Source of the DNA: Ferrovibrio terrae_A
GTDB taxonomy: Bacteria > Pseudomonadota > Alphaproteobacteria > Ferrovibrionales > Ferrovibrionaceae
Assembly: GCF_943372915.1 (NCBI RefSeq)
Contig: NZ_CALSAN010000004.1
Location: 62,001 to 126,000, forward strand
DNA length: 64,000 bases
Reading direction: 5' to 3'
This document shows, one piece after another, positions 41,641 through 49,802 of this stretch; position 1 is the first letter of the stretch, and each line of letters begins with the position of its first letter. The notes beneath the pieces are model-generated. The model was not told where the DNA came from, searched no databases, and saw only the letters and a program-made list of their open reading frames with translations. Position numbers and translations under genes: made by a program.

Positions 41641-42807
41641 ATGAAGCGCATTCCCTCCATTGCCCTGATCATGGCGCTGTCGCTGGCATGCCCGGGCATT
41701 GCACACGGCGATGAAATCGATGTCGGATTCGGTCCGTTTCGGCTCGAGGCAAAGCTGAGCCATCAATACTCCAGCAAGATGGCCTGGAGTCCGGACAGCC
41801 GCCTGCTCGCGACTGCCAATCCCGAAAATGTGCGCATTTGGGAAAACGGGAAATGGGCTTCGCCCCGGGAAGTCCCGATTGTTAATCTTATCGTCGCGCC
41901 CGACATCGTCTTTTCTGGTGATGGGAAGTCTTTAGCCACGGTTCATGCGTTCGTGCCCGCACATCACAACGACAGCGCCTTTGGTATTATCGACCTGCAG
42001 TCGCACAAAACGCTGACTTTCGTGCCAAGCCCAACGACGAAGCTGAATCCTTATCTGTTCGGACGAGCTTCAAGTCTGTCTTCGTATCCAGCTTGCGATC
42101 TGGTGGCGGCAACGTATGAGGATAGTCGTTTCTATGATGTCCCAATTTCCCTCTTTAATAAGACGGATTGGAGCAAAGCTGCAATCGAACTGCCGACCTG
42201 GCCACGGCCACATTTGATTGCATTCAGTGCGGACTGCAGCGCCATGGCAACATTCCATTACCCATGGCGGAAAGAACGGAGCGGCCCTCTCAATCCGCAG
42301 GAAAGCAAGATTTATCGCCTATCTGATGGTGACGTTGTCCAGCGCATCAAACCCGACATACCAAGATACGTGAATGCCGCCGCTCTAAGTCACGACGGAC
42401 GCCTGTTGGCCGTAAGCAGCGGTGGCTTCCCCATGGTGAGCGGCAACGCCCCGCTTACGCCCACAGGAGAATCCGTCCACCTCTACGACGCACAGAGCGG
42501 TCAGCGCACCAGGGTCTTAGACGGTATATTCAGCGGCGCGAGGCCTCTCAGCTTCAGCCCTGATGGCAACTGGCTGGCAGCGGTCCTGCCAGAAATCAGA
42601 AGCGTGAAAGTGGCGATCTGGGATGCTTCAACTTGGCAACGCATCCAGACCATCACATGGTCTTGCGACGGCATCACTGGTTCTCTTGAATTCAGCCCAG
42701 ATGCACGCCTGCTCGCAGCACAGTGTTACCCTAAAAACAAAGGCCTTCTGGATCTCGTCACCAACCATGGGGCGACGACAACCATAGTCCTTCGGGCATC
42801 CCGGTAA
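41641..42807 (+). CDS. Secreted WD40/beta-propeller-like hypothetical protein
   Basis: A 388-residue protein with an N-terminal signal peptide (cleavage likely after AHG, about residue 23). The body repeats WD40-like blade edges: MAWSPDSRLLATAN / VRIWENG, FSGDGKSLATVH, LSHDGRLLAVSSGG / VHLYDAQSG, SFSPDGNWLAAV / VAIWDAS and EFSPDARLLAAQC, suggesting a periplasmic beta-propeller. Function unknown. The DNA is less GC-rich than the neighbours, and it lies alone between a terminator and the chromate genes, so it may be an acquired or fast-changing gene. No binding partner is evident. Confidence 0.7.
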   Translation: MKRIPSIALIMALSLACPGIAHGDEIDVGFGPFRLEAKLSHQYSSKMAWSPDSRLLATANPENVRIWENGKWASPREVPIVNLIVAPDIVFSGDGKSLATVHAFVPAHHNDSAFGIIDLQSHKTLTFVPSPTTKLNPYLFGRASSLSSYPACDLVAATYEDSRFYDVPISLFNKTDWSKAAIELPTWPRPHLIAFSADCSAMATFHYPWRKERSGPLNPQESKIYRLSDGDVVQRIKPDIPRYVNAAALSHDGRLLAVSSGGFPMVSGNAPLTPTGESVHLYDAQSGQRTRVLDGIFSGARPLSFSPDGNWLAAVLPEIRSVKVAIWDASTWQRIQTITWSCDGITGSLEFSPDARLLAAQCYPKNKGLLDLVTNHGATTTIVLRASR

Positions 42808-42816
42808 CGCACCGTT

Positions 42817-44139
42817 TCAGGACAGCAACCGCAGCCCCACGCCGGCAATCGCCGCGCCGCCCAGCAGCCAGCCGAGACCGAGATGAAAGCGGAACACCGC
42901 GATCAGGGCTGCGGCCGATAGCGCCGCCATCCAGGGATCGAGGCTGGCGAGCACCGGCAGATCCCAGCTGAGGCCGGCGAAGGAGATTTGCTGCATGTCG
43001 CGGAACAGCGTGTGCAGGCTGAACCAGACCGCGAGGTTGAGAATCACGCCGACCACGGCCGCGGTGATCGCCGCCAGCGCGTGGCTGAAGGCCTGCACAT
43101 GGCGGATGCGTTCCACATAGGGCGCGCAGAGGAAGATCCACAGGAAACAGGGCACGAAGGTGACCCAGGTGGCGAGCAGGCCGCCGAGCATCCCGCCGAG
43201 CAGCGGGTCGAGGCCGCCGAAGCGGAAGCCGGCGATATAGCCGACGAAGGTGAGCACCAGGATCAGCGGGCCGGGCGTGGTTTCGGCGAGGCCGAGGCCA
43301 TGCAGCATCTCGTCGGGTCCGAGCCAGCCATAGATCTCTACCGCCTGCTGGCCGACATAGGCGAGCACCGCATAGGCGCCACCGAAGGTGACCACCGCCA
43401 TCTTGCTGAAGAAGATGCCGATCTGGCTGAAGACATGATCGGGACCGAAGGCGGTGAAGCTGTACAGCACCGGTCCGGCCCAGAGCAGCGCGAAGAGGGC
43501 GAGAATGCCGATGTTGCGCTGCCAGCTGGGCGCCACGCTGGGCAGCACATCGGCATCGTGCTTGACCTGTGCCGCAATCCAGTCGGGTCGTGCCTGGCCA
43601 ATGCGCCAGCCGATCAGGCCGGCGCCCAGCACGACCAGCGGGAAGGGAATCTGCAGGATGAACAGCCCGATGAAGGCAGCCGCACTCAGGCCCAGCAGGA
43701 AGCGGGTCTTGATCGCGCGCCTGGCAATGCGCTGCATCGCCTCGAACACAATCGCCAGCACGGCGGCCTGCAGGCCGAAGAACACGCCGCTGATCACCGG
43801 CACCTCGCGCCACAGCACATAGATGGTGCTGAGCGCCAGAATGACGGCGAGGCCGGGCAGGATGAACAGCAGGCCGGCGGCGAGGCCGCCTTTCCAGCGA
43901 TGCAGCAGCCAGCCGATATACACCGCGGTTTGCTGCGCTTCCGGTCCGGGCAGCAGCATGCAGAAATTCAGCGCATGCAGGAACTGCGGCTCGCTGACCC
44001 ATTTTTTCTCATCCACCACGATGCGGTGCATCATGGCGATCTGCCCGGCCGGGCCGCCGAAACTGAGCAGGCCGATCTTCGCCCAGGTGCGGAAGGCCTC
44101 GCCGAACGAGGGCGGCGGAGTCTGTAGTGTCGTATCCAT
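42817..44139 (-). CDS. chrA: Chromate efflux transporter ChrA
   Basis: A 440-residue membrane transporter of the CHR superfamily, two-domain (long-chain) type. The first half carries SFGGPAGQIAMMH, FLHALNFCMLLPGPEAQQ and the second half VVTFGGAYAVLAYV and PGPLILVLTFVGYI, the paired FGG and PGP motifs expected when the domain is duplicated. It pumps chromate out of the cytoplasm. The upstream ChrB-type gene ends 18 bases before it, so they form an operon. Confidence 0.92.
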   Translation of the reverse strand: MDTTLQTPPPSFGEAFRTWAKIGLLSFGGPAGQIAMMHRIVVDEKKWVSEPQFLHALNFCMLLPGPEAQQTAVYIGWLLHRWKGGLAAGLLFILPGLAVILALSTIYVLWREVPVISGVFFGLQAAVLAIVFEAMQRIARRAIKTRFLLGLSAAAFIGLFILQIPFPLVVLGAGLIGWRIGQARPDWIAAQVKHDADVLPSVAPSWQRNIGILALFALLWAGPVLYSFTAFGPDHVFSQIGIFFSKMAVVTFGGAYAVLAYVGQQAVEIYGWLGPDEMLHGLGLAETTPGPLILVLTFVGYIAGFRFGGLDPLLGGMLGGLLATWVTFVPCFLWIFLCAPYVERIRHVQAFSHALAAITAAVVGVILNLAVWFSLHTLFRDMQQISFAGLSWDLPVLASLDPWMAALSAAALIAVFRFHLGLGWLLGGAAIAGVGLRLLS

Positions 44140-44157
44140 GAGTCTTATTTACCCGAT

Positions 44158-44958
44158 TCAGGCGGCCGGCGGCCAGCCATGCCGTTCGGCGGTGGCACTG
44201 GCACACCAGGCATAGAGCGCGTCATAGATCAGCATGCCATGCTCCAGCATCACGTCATCGTCCTGTAACATCACCGACAGGCCGAGCGAGATGGCGAGCA
44301 GGCCGGGTGCCTGCGGTGCCAGCTCAGGCTTGCCGGTATCGGCGGCACGTACGATCAGCGCCAGTTGTGCCAGCGCCGGGTCGCCGCCGAGCTCATGCCT
44401 GGCGATAAAGGTATCGAAGCTGCACAGATCGCCGTCATGACTGTAGGCCGCGCCGGGGATATCGTAGGGCGTCGCCTGCCAGTCTTCGGCGCGGGCAAAG
44501 ACCTGATCCGACGGCACATAGAGAAAGCGCGCATCGGCATCGATGAAGCGGCGCACCAGCCAGGGACAGGCGATACGGTCGATCTTCGGCCGTTCGCGGG
44601 TGATCCAGCGGCCGGGCTCCGCCGGTGGTTTGGCCTGCATCGGTCCGCCGGCGCTCTGCCAGCCTTCGATGCCATCGACGAGGTAGCGCGCGCGGAAGCC
44701 GCGGCGTTGCAACTCCGCTGCCGCACCCTGACTCACCTCATGGCCATGCACGCAGGCAACGACGATCTGGGCATCGCGCGGCAGGGCGGCGGCCCATTGC
44801 GCCAGTTGATCCGGTCGCCGGCGCCGCGCGCCGCGGATGGTGGTGGTGGCTTCGGCATAGCGTTCCTCGCGCCGCAGATCGAGCAGCATGGGAAAACGGC
44901 CGGCCGCGATGTCGCGAGCCAGGTCAGGAATAGTGATGCCGGGAAGGGTGGTATCCAT
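44158..44958 (-). CDS. Rhodanese-ChrB domain fusion protein
   Basis: A 266-residue protein with an N-terminal rhodanese-like domain (about 1-105) that has an active-site cysteine in VACVHGHEVSQGAAAEL and the DGIEGW end motif, and a C-terminal chromate resistance ChrB-type domain (about 115-260) starting at ERPKIDRIACPWLVRRFID with SHDGDLCSFDTFI. ChrB domains regulate or assist chromate resistance. Unlike classic ChrB, the N-terminal DNA-binding part is replaced by rhodanese, so it is not simply the chrA repressor. GAGGTAG precedes the ATG. Upstream of chrA. Confidence 0.85.
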   Translation of the reverse strand: MDTTLPGITIPDLARDIAAGRFPMLLDLRREERYAEATTTIRGARRRRPDQLAQWAAALPRDAQIVVACVHGHEVSQGAAAELQRRGFRARYLVDGIEGWQSAGGPMQAKPPAEPGRWITRERPKIDRIACPWLVRRFIDADARFLYVPSDQVFARAEDWQATPYDIPGAAYSHDGDLCSFDTFIARHELGGDPALAQLALIVRAADTGKPELAPQAPGLLAISLGLSVMLQDDDVMLEHGMLIYDALYAWCASATAERHGWPPAA

Positions 44959-45097
44959 TTTGCTACCTCATCACGCGGAGTCAGGGCGTGAAAATCAGTA
45001 GCGGCGCTTGGATACGGGCGTATCTGAACCGGGGAGACCGCGTTGCCCCCGTGACCGGAGACTTATCGCCGGCCGGGCCTGATGGCAAGGGGAATTT

Positions 45098-46210
45098 TCA
45101 GGCCGCCGAAACCTTGCCGCCGGGATGGCGCTGTACGCGGCCAGCCAGTTCCTTCTCGGTCAGCACCATGTTCACCATCGCCGAAGGCAGACCACTGCTG
45201 CGCACCAGCTCGTCCACCAGCACCGGTGTCGGCGACAGCAGGCGCCCGATCTCGGCATGGGCGCGGGTCAGGTCGCCATCGCCTGCCGGTTCCGGTTTCG
45301 GAACCACGGCCGGTGCCGCCTGGCGCGGCTGCTGCGGTGCCAGGATGGCGAGGATGTCGTCGACGGTTTCGATCAGGGCGGCGCCGTCGCGTATCAGGCC
45401 ATTGCTGCCGCGGCAGCGCGGATCGAGCGGCGAGCCGGGGACGGCCATCACCTCGCGGCCCTGTTCGGCGGCCATGCGCGCGGTGATCAGCGAGCCGGAT
45501 TTCAGCGCCGCCTCAACCACCAGCACACCCAGCGATGCACCGGAGATCAGGCGGTTGCGGCGTGGAAAATTCTGCGCCAGCGGCGGCGTGCCGGCCGGCA
45601 TCTCGGCAAACACCGCGCCGCGTTCGGCGACCGCGTCCTGCAGTTTGGCATTCTCGGGCGGGAAGCTGATATCGATGCCGGTGCCGATGAAGGCGGCCGT
45701 CTGGCCGTCTGCCGCGAGCGCACCTTCATGGGCGGCCTTGTCGATGCCGCGTGCAAGACCGGAGAGGATGGCGAAGCCGCGTTGCGTCAGCGCAGCGGCA
45801 ATGTCGCGGGTGAAGCGCTGACCAATGGCAGAGGCATTGCGGGCGCCGACAATGGCGATACCGGGCAGGGCGGTGACGGCTGCCGGATCGCCCTTCACCG
45901 CCAGCAGCGGCGGCGCGTCGTCCAGCTGCATCAGGCCGAGCGGATAGCCCGGTTCGCCCCAGGCCAGCAGCGATGCACCACAGGCCTTCAGTGCCTTGAG
46001 TTCGGCGGCGATGGTTTTCTCATCGGCCAGCTCGATCTTGCGTTTGGCGCCGCCGCGTTTGGCCATCTCCGGCAGCTGCGCGATGGCCGCAGCGGCGCTG
46101 CCGTAATACCGGAGTATGTGATGGAAGGTGATCGGTCCGAGATGGGTACTGCGGATCAGCCGCAGCCAGTCACGCTTGTCCTGTTCAGGCAGGCGGGGGT
46201 TGTGCGCCAT
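45098..46210 (-). CDS. dprA: DNA-processing protein DprA
   Basis: DprA protects incoming single-stranded DNA and loads RecA in natural transformation. The Rossmann-fold core shows AIVGARNAS, SGLARGIDKAAHEGAL, GIDISFPPENAKL and NFPRRNRLISG, the diagnostic motifs. A C-terminal winged-helix domain (TPVLVDELVRSSGLPSAMV) completes the 370-residue protein. It overlaps plsY by 26 bases. In many relatives topA follows, but here the chromate genes come next. Confidence 0.94.
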   Translation of the reverse strand: MAHNPRLPEQDKRDWLRLIRSTHLGPITFHHILRYYGSAAAAIAQLPEMAKRGGAKRKIELADEKTIAAELKALKACGASLLAWGEPGYPLGLMQLDDAPPLLAVKGDPAAVTALPGIAIVGARNASAIGQRFTRDIAAALTQRGFAILSGLARGIDKAAHEGALAADGQTAAFIGTGIDISFPPENAKLQDAVAERGAVFAEMPAGTPPLAQNFPRRNRLISGASLGVLVVEAALKSGSLITARMAAEQGREVMAVPGSPLDPRCRGSNGLIRDGAALIETVDDILAILAPQQPRQAAPAVVPKPEPAGDGDLTRAHAEIGRLLSPTPVLVDELVRSSGLPSAMVNMVLTEKELAGRVQRHPGGKVSAA

Positions 46211-46832
46211 CCTCGGGTTTCTTCTTGCCGATCTTGGGTTCGGTGCCCTTGAGCAGGCGGGCGATATTCTCGTGATGCCGAATGTAGACCAGCACGGCCA
46301 TCAGCGCCGCGAGGCCGGCCACGTCAGGACCGATCATGAACCAGGCGACAACCGGCGAGAGTGCCGCCGCAACCAGTGCCGAGAGCGAGGAGTAGCGCAG
46401 CGTGAAAGCGACTGTCAGCCAGCACAGGATGGCGAATACGCCGACCGGCCAGGCAACGCCCAGCAGCACTCCGAGGAATGTGGCGACGCCCTTGCCACCC
46501 TTGAATTTAAGCCAGACCGGAAACAGGTGGCCGATGAAGGCGGCAAAGGCCGCCACCAGCATCACGTCGGGGCCATAGTAGGCACCGAGCAGGGCCGCTG
46601 CCGTGCCCTTGCCGCCATCCAGCAACAGCGTAGCAGCGGCCAGATCCTTGCGGCCGGTGCGCAGCACATTGGTGGCGCCGATATTGCCCGAGCCGATGCT
46701 GCGGATATCGCCAAGGCCGCTGAGACGGGTCAGCACCAGGCCAAACGGAATCGCGCCCAGCCCATAGCCGAGCACGATGGCGGCAACGTAATGCGGCACG
46801 GGCGCAGTCCAGGAGACGGCTTCCATCATCAT
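46185..46832 (-). CDS. plsY: Glycerol-3-phosphate acyltransferase PlsY
   Basis: A 215-residue inner-membrane enzyme that transfers an acyl group from acyl phosphate to glycerol 3-phosphate, starting phospholipid synthesis. Family motifs: GSGNIGATNVLR, LLLDGGKGTAAALL and FKGGKGVATFLGV, in a protein of about seven helices. The N-terminus has three successive methionines (MMM), so the exact start may be 46832, 46829 or 46826. The pyrB-pyrC-plsY-dprA order is conserved. Confidence 0.95.
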   Translation of the reverse strand: MMMEAVSWTAPVPHYVAAIVLGYGLGAIPFGLVLTRLSGLGDIRSIGSGNIGATNVLRTGRKDLAAATLLLDGGKGTAAALLGAYYGPDVMLVAAFAAFIGHLFPVWLKFKGGKGVATFLGVLLGVAWPVGVFAILCWLTVAFTLRYSSLSALVAAALSPVVAWFMIGPDVAGLAALMAVLVYIRHHENIARLLKGTEPKIGKKKPEDGAQPPPA

Positions 46833-46837
46833 GATAC

Positions 46838-48157
46838 TCAGCTTTCGCGCTTGCGCTGGAAGACGGTCTCGCCGCCGACCACGGTGCGCAGGGCATGGCC
46901 CTGCACGCGACGGCCGTCATAGGGCGAGTTCTTGGCCTTGGAGCGGAATTTCTTTTCATCGACGCGCCAGGGCGTGTCGACATCGAAGATCAGCAGATCG
47001 GCCGGCGCGCCGGGCGCCAGGCGGCCGCTGTCGAGCTTGAGCAGCCTGGCCGGGTTGCAGGTCAGGCAGGCGAGCAGGCGCAGCAGCGGCACCGAGCCGT
47101 TGTGATACAGCTCCAGCGTCAGCGGCAGCAGGGTTTCCAGGCCGATGATGCCGAATTCGGCCTGCGCGAAGGGCAGCCGCTTGCTTTCCGGGTCCTGCGG
47201 CGCATGGGCCGAGGAGATCACGTCGATGGTGCCATCGGCGATGGCATCGACCACGGCTTTGCGGTCGGTCTCGACGCGCAGCGGCGGCTTCACCTTGGCG
47301 AAGGTGCGATAGTCACCGACATCGAATTCATTGAGCGAGAAGTTATGCGGCGCGGCACCGGCGGTCAGGCGCAGGCCGCGCTGCTTGGCGCGACGCACCA
47401 CATCCAATGAATCCTCGGTCGAGAGATGCGAGGCGTGCAGGCGACCATTGGTGGCTTCCAGCAGGCGCACATCGCGCTCCAGCAGGATCACCTCGGCCAT
47501 GGCCGGAATGCCGGCAAGGCCAAGGCGGGCGGCAACCTCGCCCTCGTTCATCACGCCGCCCTTGGCCAGCGACGGTTCCTCGCAATGCTGCATCAGCAGC
47601 AGGTCGAAGGTGGTCGCATAAGACAGCGCACGGCGCATCAGGCGCGGCGAGTAAATCGGCTTGTCACCCTCGGTGAAGGCGACGGCGCCGGCCTGAGCCA
47701 GCAGGCCGAGCTCGGTCAGTTCTTCGCCCTTGGTGCCCTTGGTGACAGCGGCAGCCGGCAGGATGCGCACCACGGCAGTATCGGAGGCGCGGCGGGCAAC
47801 GAATTCGACCAATGCCACTTCGTCGATGGTCGGTTCGGTGTTGGGCATCGCCACCATGGTGGTGATGCCGCCGGCTGCCGCGGCGCGAGCACCGGTGGCG
47901 ATGGTTTCCTGATGTTCGGCACCCGGCTCGCGCAGCCACACATGCATGTCGATCAGGCCGGGCGACAGGCAGTGGCCCTGGCAGTCGATCTGTTCGGTGT
48001 CGCCGGCGAAATTGCCGCTGGCGAGTTTGGGTCCGAGATCGACGATCTTGTCGCCTTCGGTCAGCAGGGCGCCTTTGACATCCAGCCCGGAGGCGGGGTC
48101 GAGCAGGCGGGCATTGGTGTAGAGCTTGCGGCGACGGGCCATGGTGCTGGTACTCAT
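46838..48157 (-). CDS. pyrC: Dihydroorotase homologue, probably inactive (PyrC'-like)
   Basis: The 439-residue protein has the dihydroorotase fold and starts two residues from pyrB. In active enzymes of this class the metal motif reads HxH followed by a late DHAPH. Here DMHVWLREPG has Trp at the second histidine, and ISSAHAPQDPESK has Ala for the catalytic aspartate and Gln for the last histidine; other histidines (LMQHCEE, ASHLSTED) remain. This is the pattern of the non-catalytic PyrC' that Pseudomonas uses as a partner for aspartate transcarbamoylase. A separate active dihydroorotase would be expected elsewhere in the genome. It overlaps pyrB by 4 bases. Confidence 0.88.
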   Translation of the reverse strand: MSTSTMARRRKLYTNARLLDPASGLDVKGALLTEGDKIVDLGPKLASGNFAGDTEQIDCQGHCLSPGLIDMHVWLREPGAEHQETIATGARAAAAGGITTMVAMPNTEPTIDEVALVEFVARRASDTAVVRILPAAAVTKGTKGEELTELGLLAQAGAVAFTEGDKPIYSPRLMRRALSYATTFDLLLMQHCEEPSLAKGGVMNEGEVAARLGLAGIPAMAEVILLERDVRLLEATNGRLHASHLSTEDSLDVVRRAKQRGLRLTAGAAPHNFSLNEFDVGDYRTFAKVKPPLRVETDRKAVVDAIADGTIDVISSAHAPQDPESKRLPFAQAEFGIIGLETLLPLTLELYHNGSVPLLRLLACLTCNPARLLKLDSGRLAPGAPADLLIFDVDTPWRVDEKKFRSKAKNSPYDGRRVQGHALRTVVGGETVFQRKRES

Positions 48158-49161
48158 ACTCCGGCCGGTGTGCTGTGGCGCCAGTTCGGCAGATGCTGGG
48201 CCAGCAGTTCGAGGCAGGCCATGCGCACGGCAACGCCCATCTCGACCTGTTCGTGAATGACGCTGCGGTGAATGTCGTCGGCCACTTCGGTGTCGATCTC
48301 GATGCCGCGGTTCATCGGACCGGGATGCATGATCAGCGCATCGGGCTTGGCGAAGGCGAGTTTTTCGTAATCCAGGCCATAGAAGTGGAAATACTCGCGC
48401 GTGGAGGGCACGAAGGAACCGTGGAAACGCTCCATCTGCAGACGCAGCATCATCACGATGTCGACGTCGGTCAGCCCCTTGCGCATGTCATGGAAGACCT
48501 CGACACCCAGCCGCTCGGCATAGGCCGGCATCAGGGTGGGCGGCGCGATCAGGCGCACGCGGGCCCCCATGGTGTTGAGCAGGTGGATATTCGAACGCGC
48601 CACGCGGCTGTGCAGGATGTCGCCGCAGATTGCCACTGACAGGCCTTCCAGCCGGCCCTTGCGGCGGCGGATGGTGAGCGCATCGAGCAGCGCCTGGGTC
48701 GGGTGCTCGTGGCTGCCGTCGCCGCCATTGATGACGCCGCAGCCGACTTTCTGGGCCAGCAGGGCGACCGCGCCGGAATCCTGGTGGCGCACGACGAGCA
48801 GATCGGGGTGCATGGCATTCAGGGTGATGGCGGTGTCGATCAGGGTCTCGCCCTTCTTCACCGAGGAGGTGGCGACCGACATGTTGATGACATCGCCGCC
48901 GAGTCGCTTGCCGGCCAACTCGAAACTGGTGCGGGTGCGGGTCGAATTCTCGAAAAACAGGTTGATGATGGTGCGGCCGCGCAGGCTGCTCTGCTTCTTC
49001 TCCACCGCCCGGTTCAGATCGACATAGCGGTCGGAATGATCCAGCAGAATCTGGATATCCTGGGCGGAAAGCCCTTCAATTCCAAGAAGATGGCGATGAG
49101 GAAAGGGGGGCAGCGGCCGGAGGCCGGCTGTTTCGGCGGGAGTGGCGCGACTGACAGACAT
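48154..49161 (-). CDS. pyrB: Aspartate carbamoyltransferase catalytic subunit
   Basis: PyrB joins carbamoyl phosphate and aspartate in the second step of pyrimidine synthesis. The carbamoyl-phosphate site FFENSTRTRTSFE, the 80s-loop region VATSSVKKGETL, and the HEHPTQALLDALT motif are intact, with HPGPMNRGIEI near the end. I start at ATG 49161 (335 residues), where GGTGA sits eight bases upstream; the open frame extends to 49233 without family similarity. Translationally coupled to the PyrC'-like gene. Confidence 0.93.
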   Translation of the reverse strand: MSVSRATPAETAGLRPLPPFPHRHLLGIEGLSAQDIQILLDHSDRYVDLNRAVEKKQSSLRGRTIINLFFENSTRTRTSFELAGKRLGGDVINMSVATSSVKKGETLIDTAITLNAMHPDLLVVRHQDSGAVALLAQKVGCGVINGGDGSHEHPTQALLDALTIRRRKGRLEGLSVAICGDILHSRVARSNIHLLNTMGARVRLIAPPTLMPAYAERLGVEVFHDMRKGLTDVDIVMMLRLQMERFHGSFVPSTREYFHFYGLDYEKLAFAKPDALIMHPGPMNRGIEIDTEVADDIHRSVIHEQVEMGVAVRMACLELLAQHLPNWRHSTPAGV

Positions 49162-49253
49162 TAAAGAATCACCATACATAAAAGCTTGGCGCTGGGCAAC
49201 GAACGGGACGGCTGCAACGAAATCATTAACCAATCCCTGCTTAGCTGGATTCG

Positions 49254-49802
49254 ATGATGCAGGACTATAGCCAGAATCAGGTCGATATCGCCGGTGCTGA
49301 CAGTGCCGCGAGCCAGGCCGTTCGTCTGCTGCAGGTTCTGAACGGTCGCGCGGCGGAAGTACAGGGGGTCACCGCCCGCATGTACACCCTGGCCACCATC
49401 CTGCCATTTTCGGACTATGCCGACGGCTTCCGCCGGGTGCAGGAGTTTCTGTCATTCTGCGATGTAATCGAAAGCAAGCTGGACAACCTGCCACCGGTGA
49501 CGCGCGAGCCCATCCTGCATGAAGTGACGGCCGTGAAGGTGCGCGCTTTTCATGCGTTGCTCAAGGCGATGGGCGCCTATCTGATCGGGCTGGAAAAGCG
49601 CGACATGATAAATTTCTTCGCGCAGGCCGTATTCCTGATGCAACAGGATGTGCTGGTTCAGTTTTCCAGCGAGACCCTGCCTGAAGTGCCTGCACAACTG
49701 GTGCCCGAGGCCATGGGATCGCTGTGCGAAGAAGTGATGCAGCGGATCAAGCGACTGCTCGAACGCTGTATCGACGTTCCCGATTTCCGTTTCGAGACAT
49801 GA
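49254..49802 (+). CDS. Hypothetical alpha-helical protein, 182 aa
   Basis: I do not recognise this protein. It is predicted nearly all helical, with no membrane segment or signal peptide (SQAVRLLQVLNGRAAEVQG, MGSLCEEVMQRIKRLLERC). It begins about 90 bases from the divergent pyrB gene and overlaps the TPR protein gene by 4 bases (ATGA), so the pair is translationally coupled and probably works together. Codon use matches the neighbours, which supports it being real. Confidence 0.7.
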   Translation: MMQDYSQNQVDIAGADSAASQAVRLLQVLNGRAAEVQGVTARMYTLATILPFSDYADGFRRVQEFLSFCDVIESKLDNLPPVTREPILHEVTAVKVRAFHALLKAMGAYLIGLEKRDMINFFAQAVFLMQQDVLVQFSSETLPEVPAQLVPEAMGSLCEEVMQRIKRLLERCIDVPDFRFET

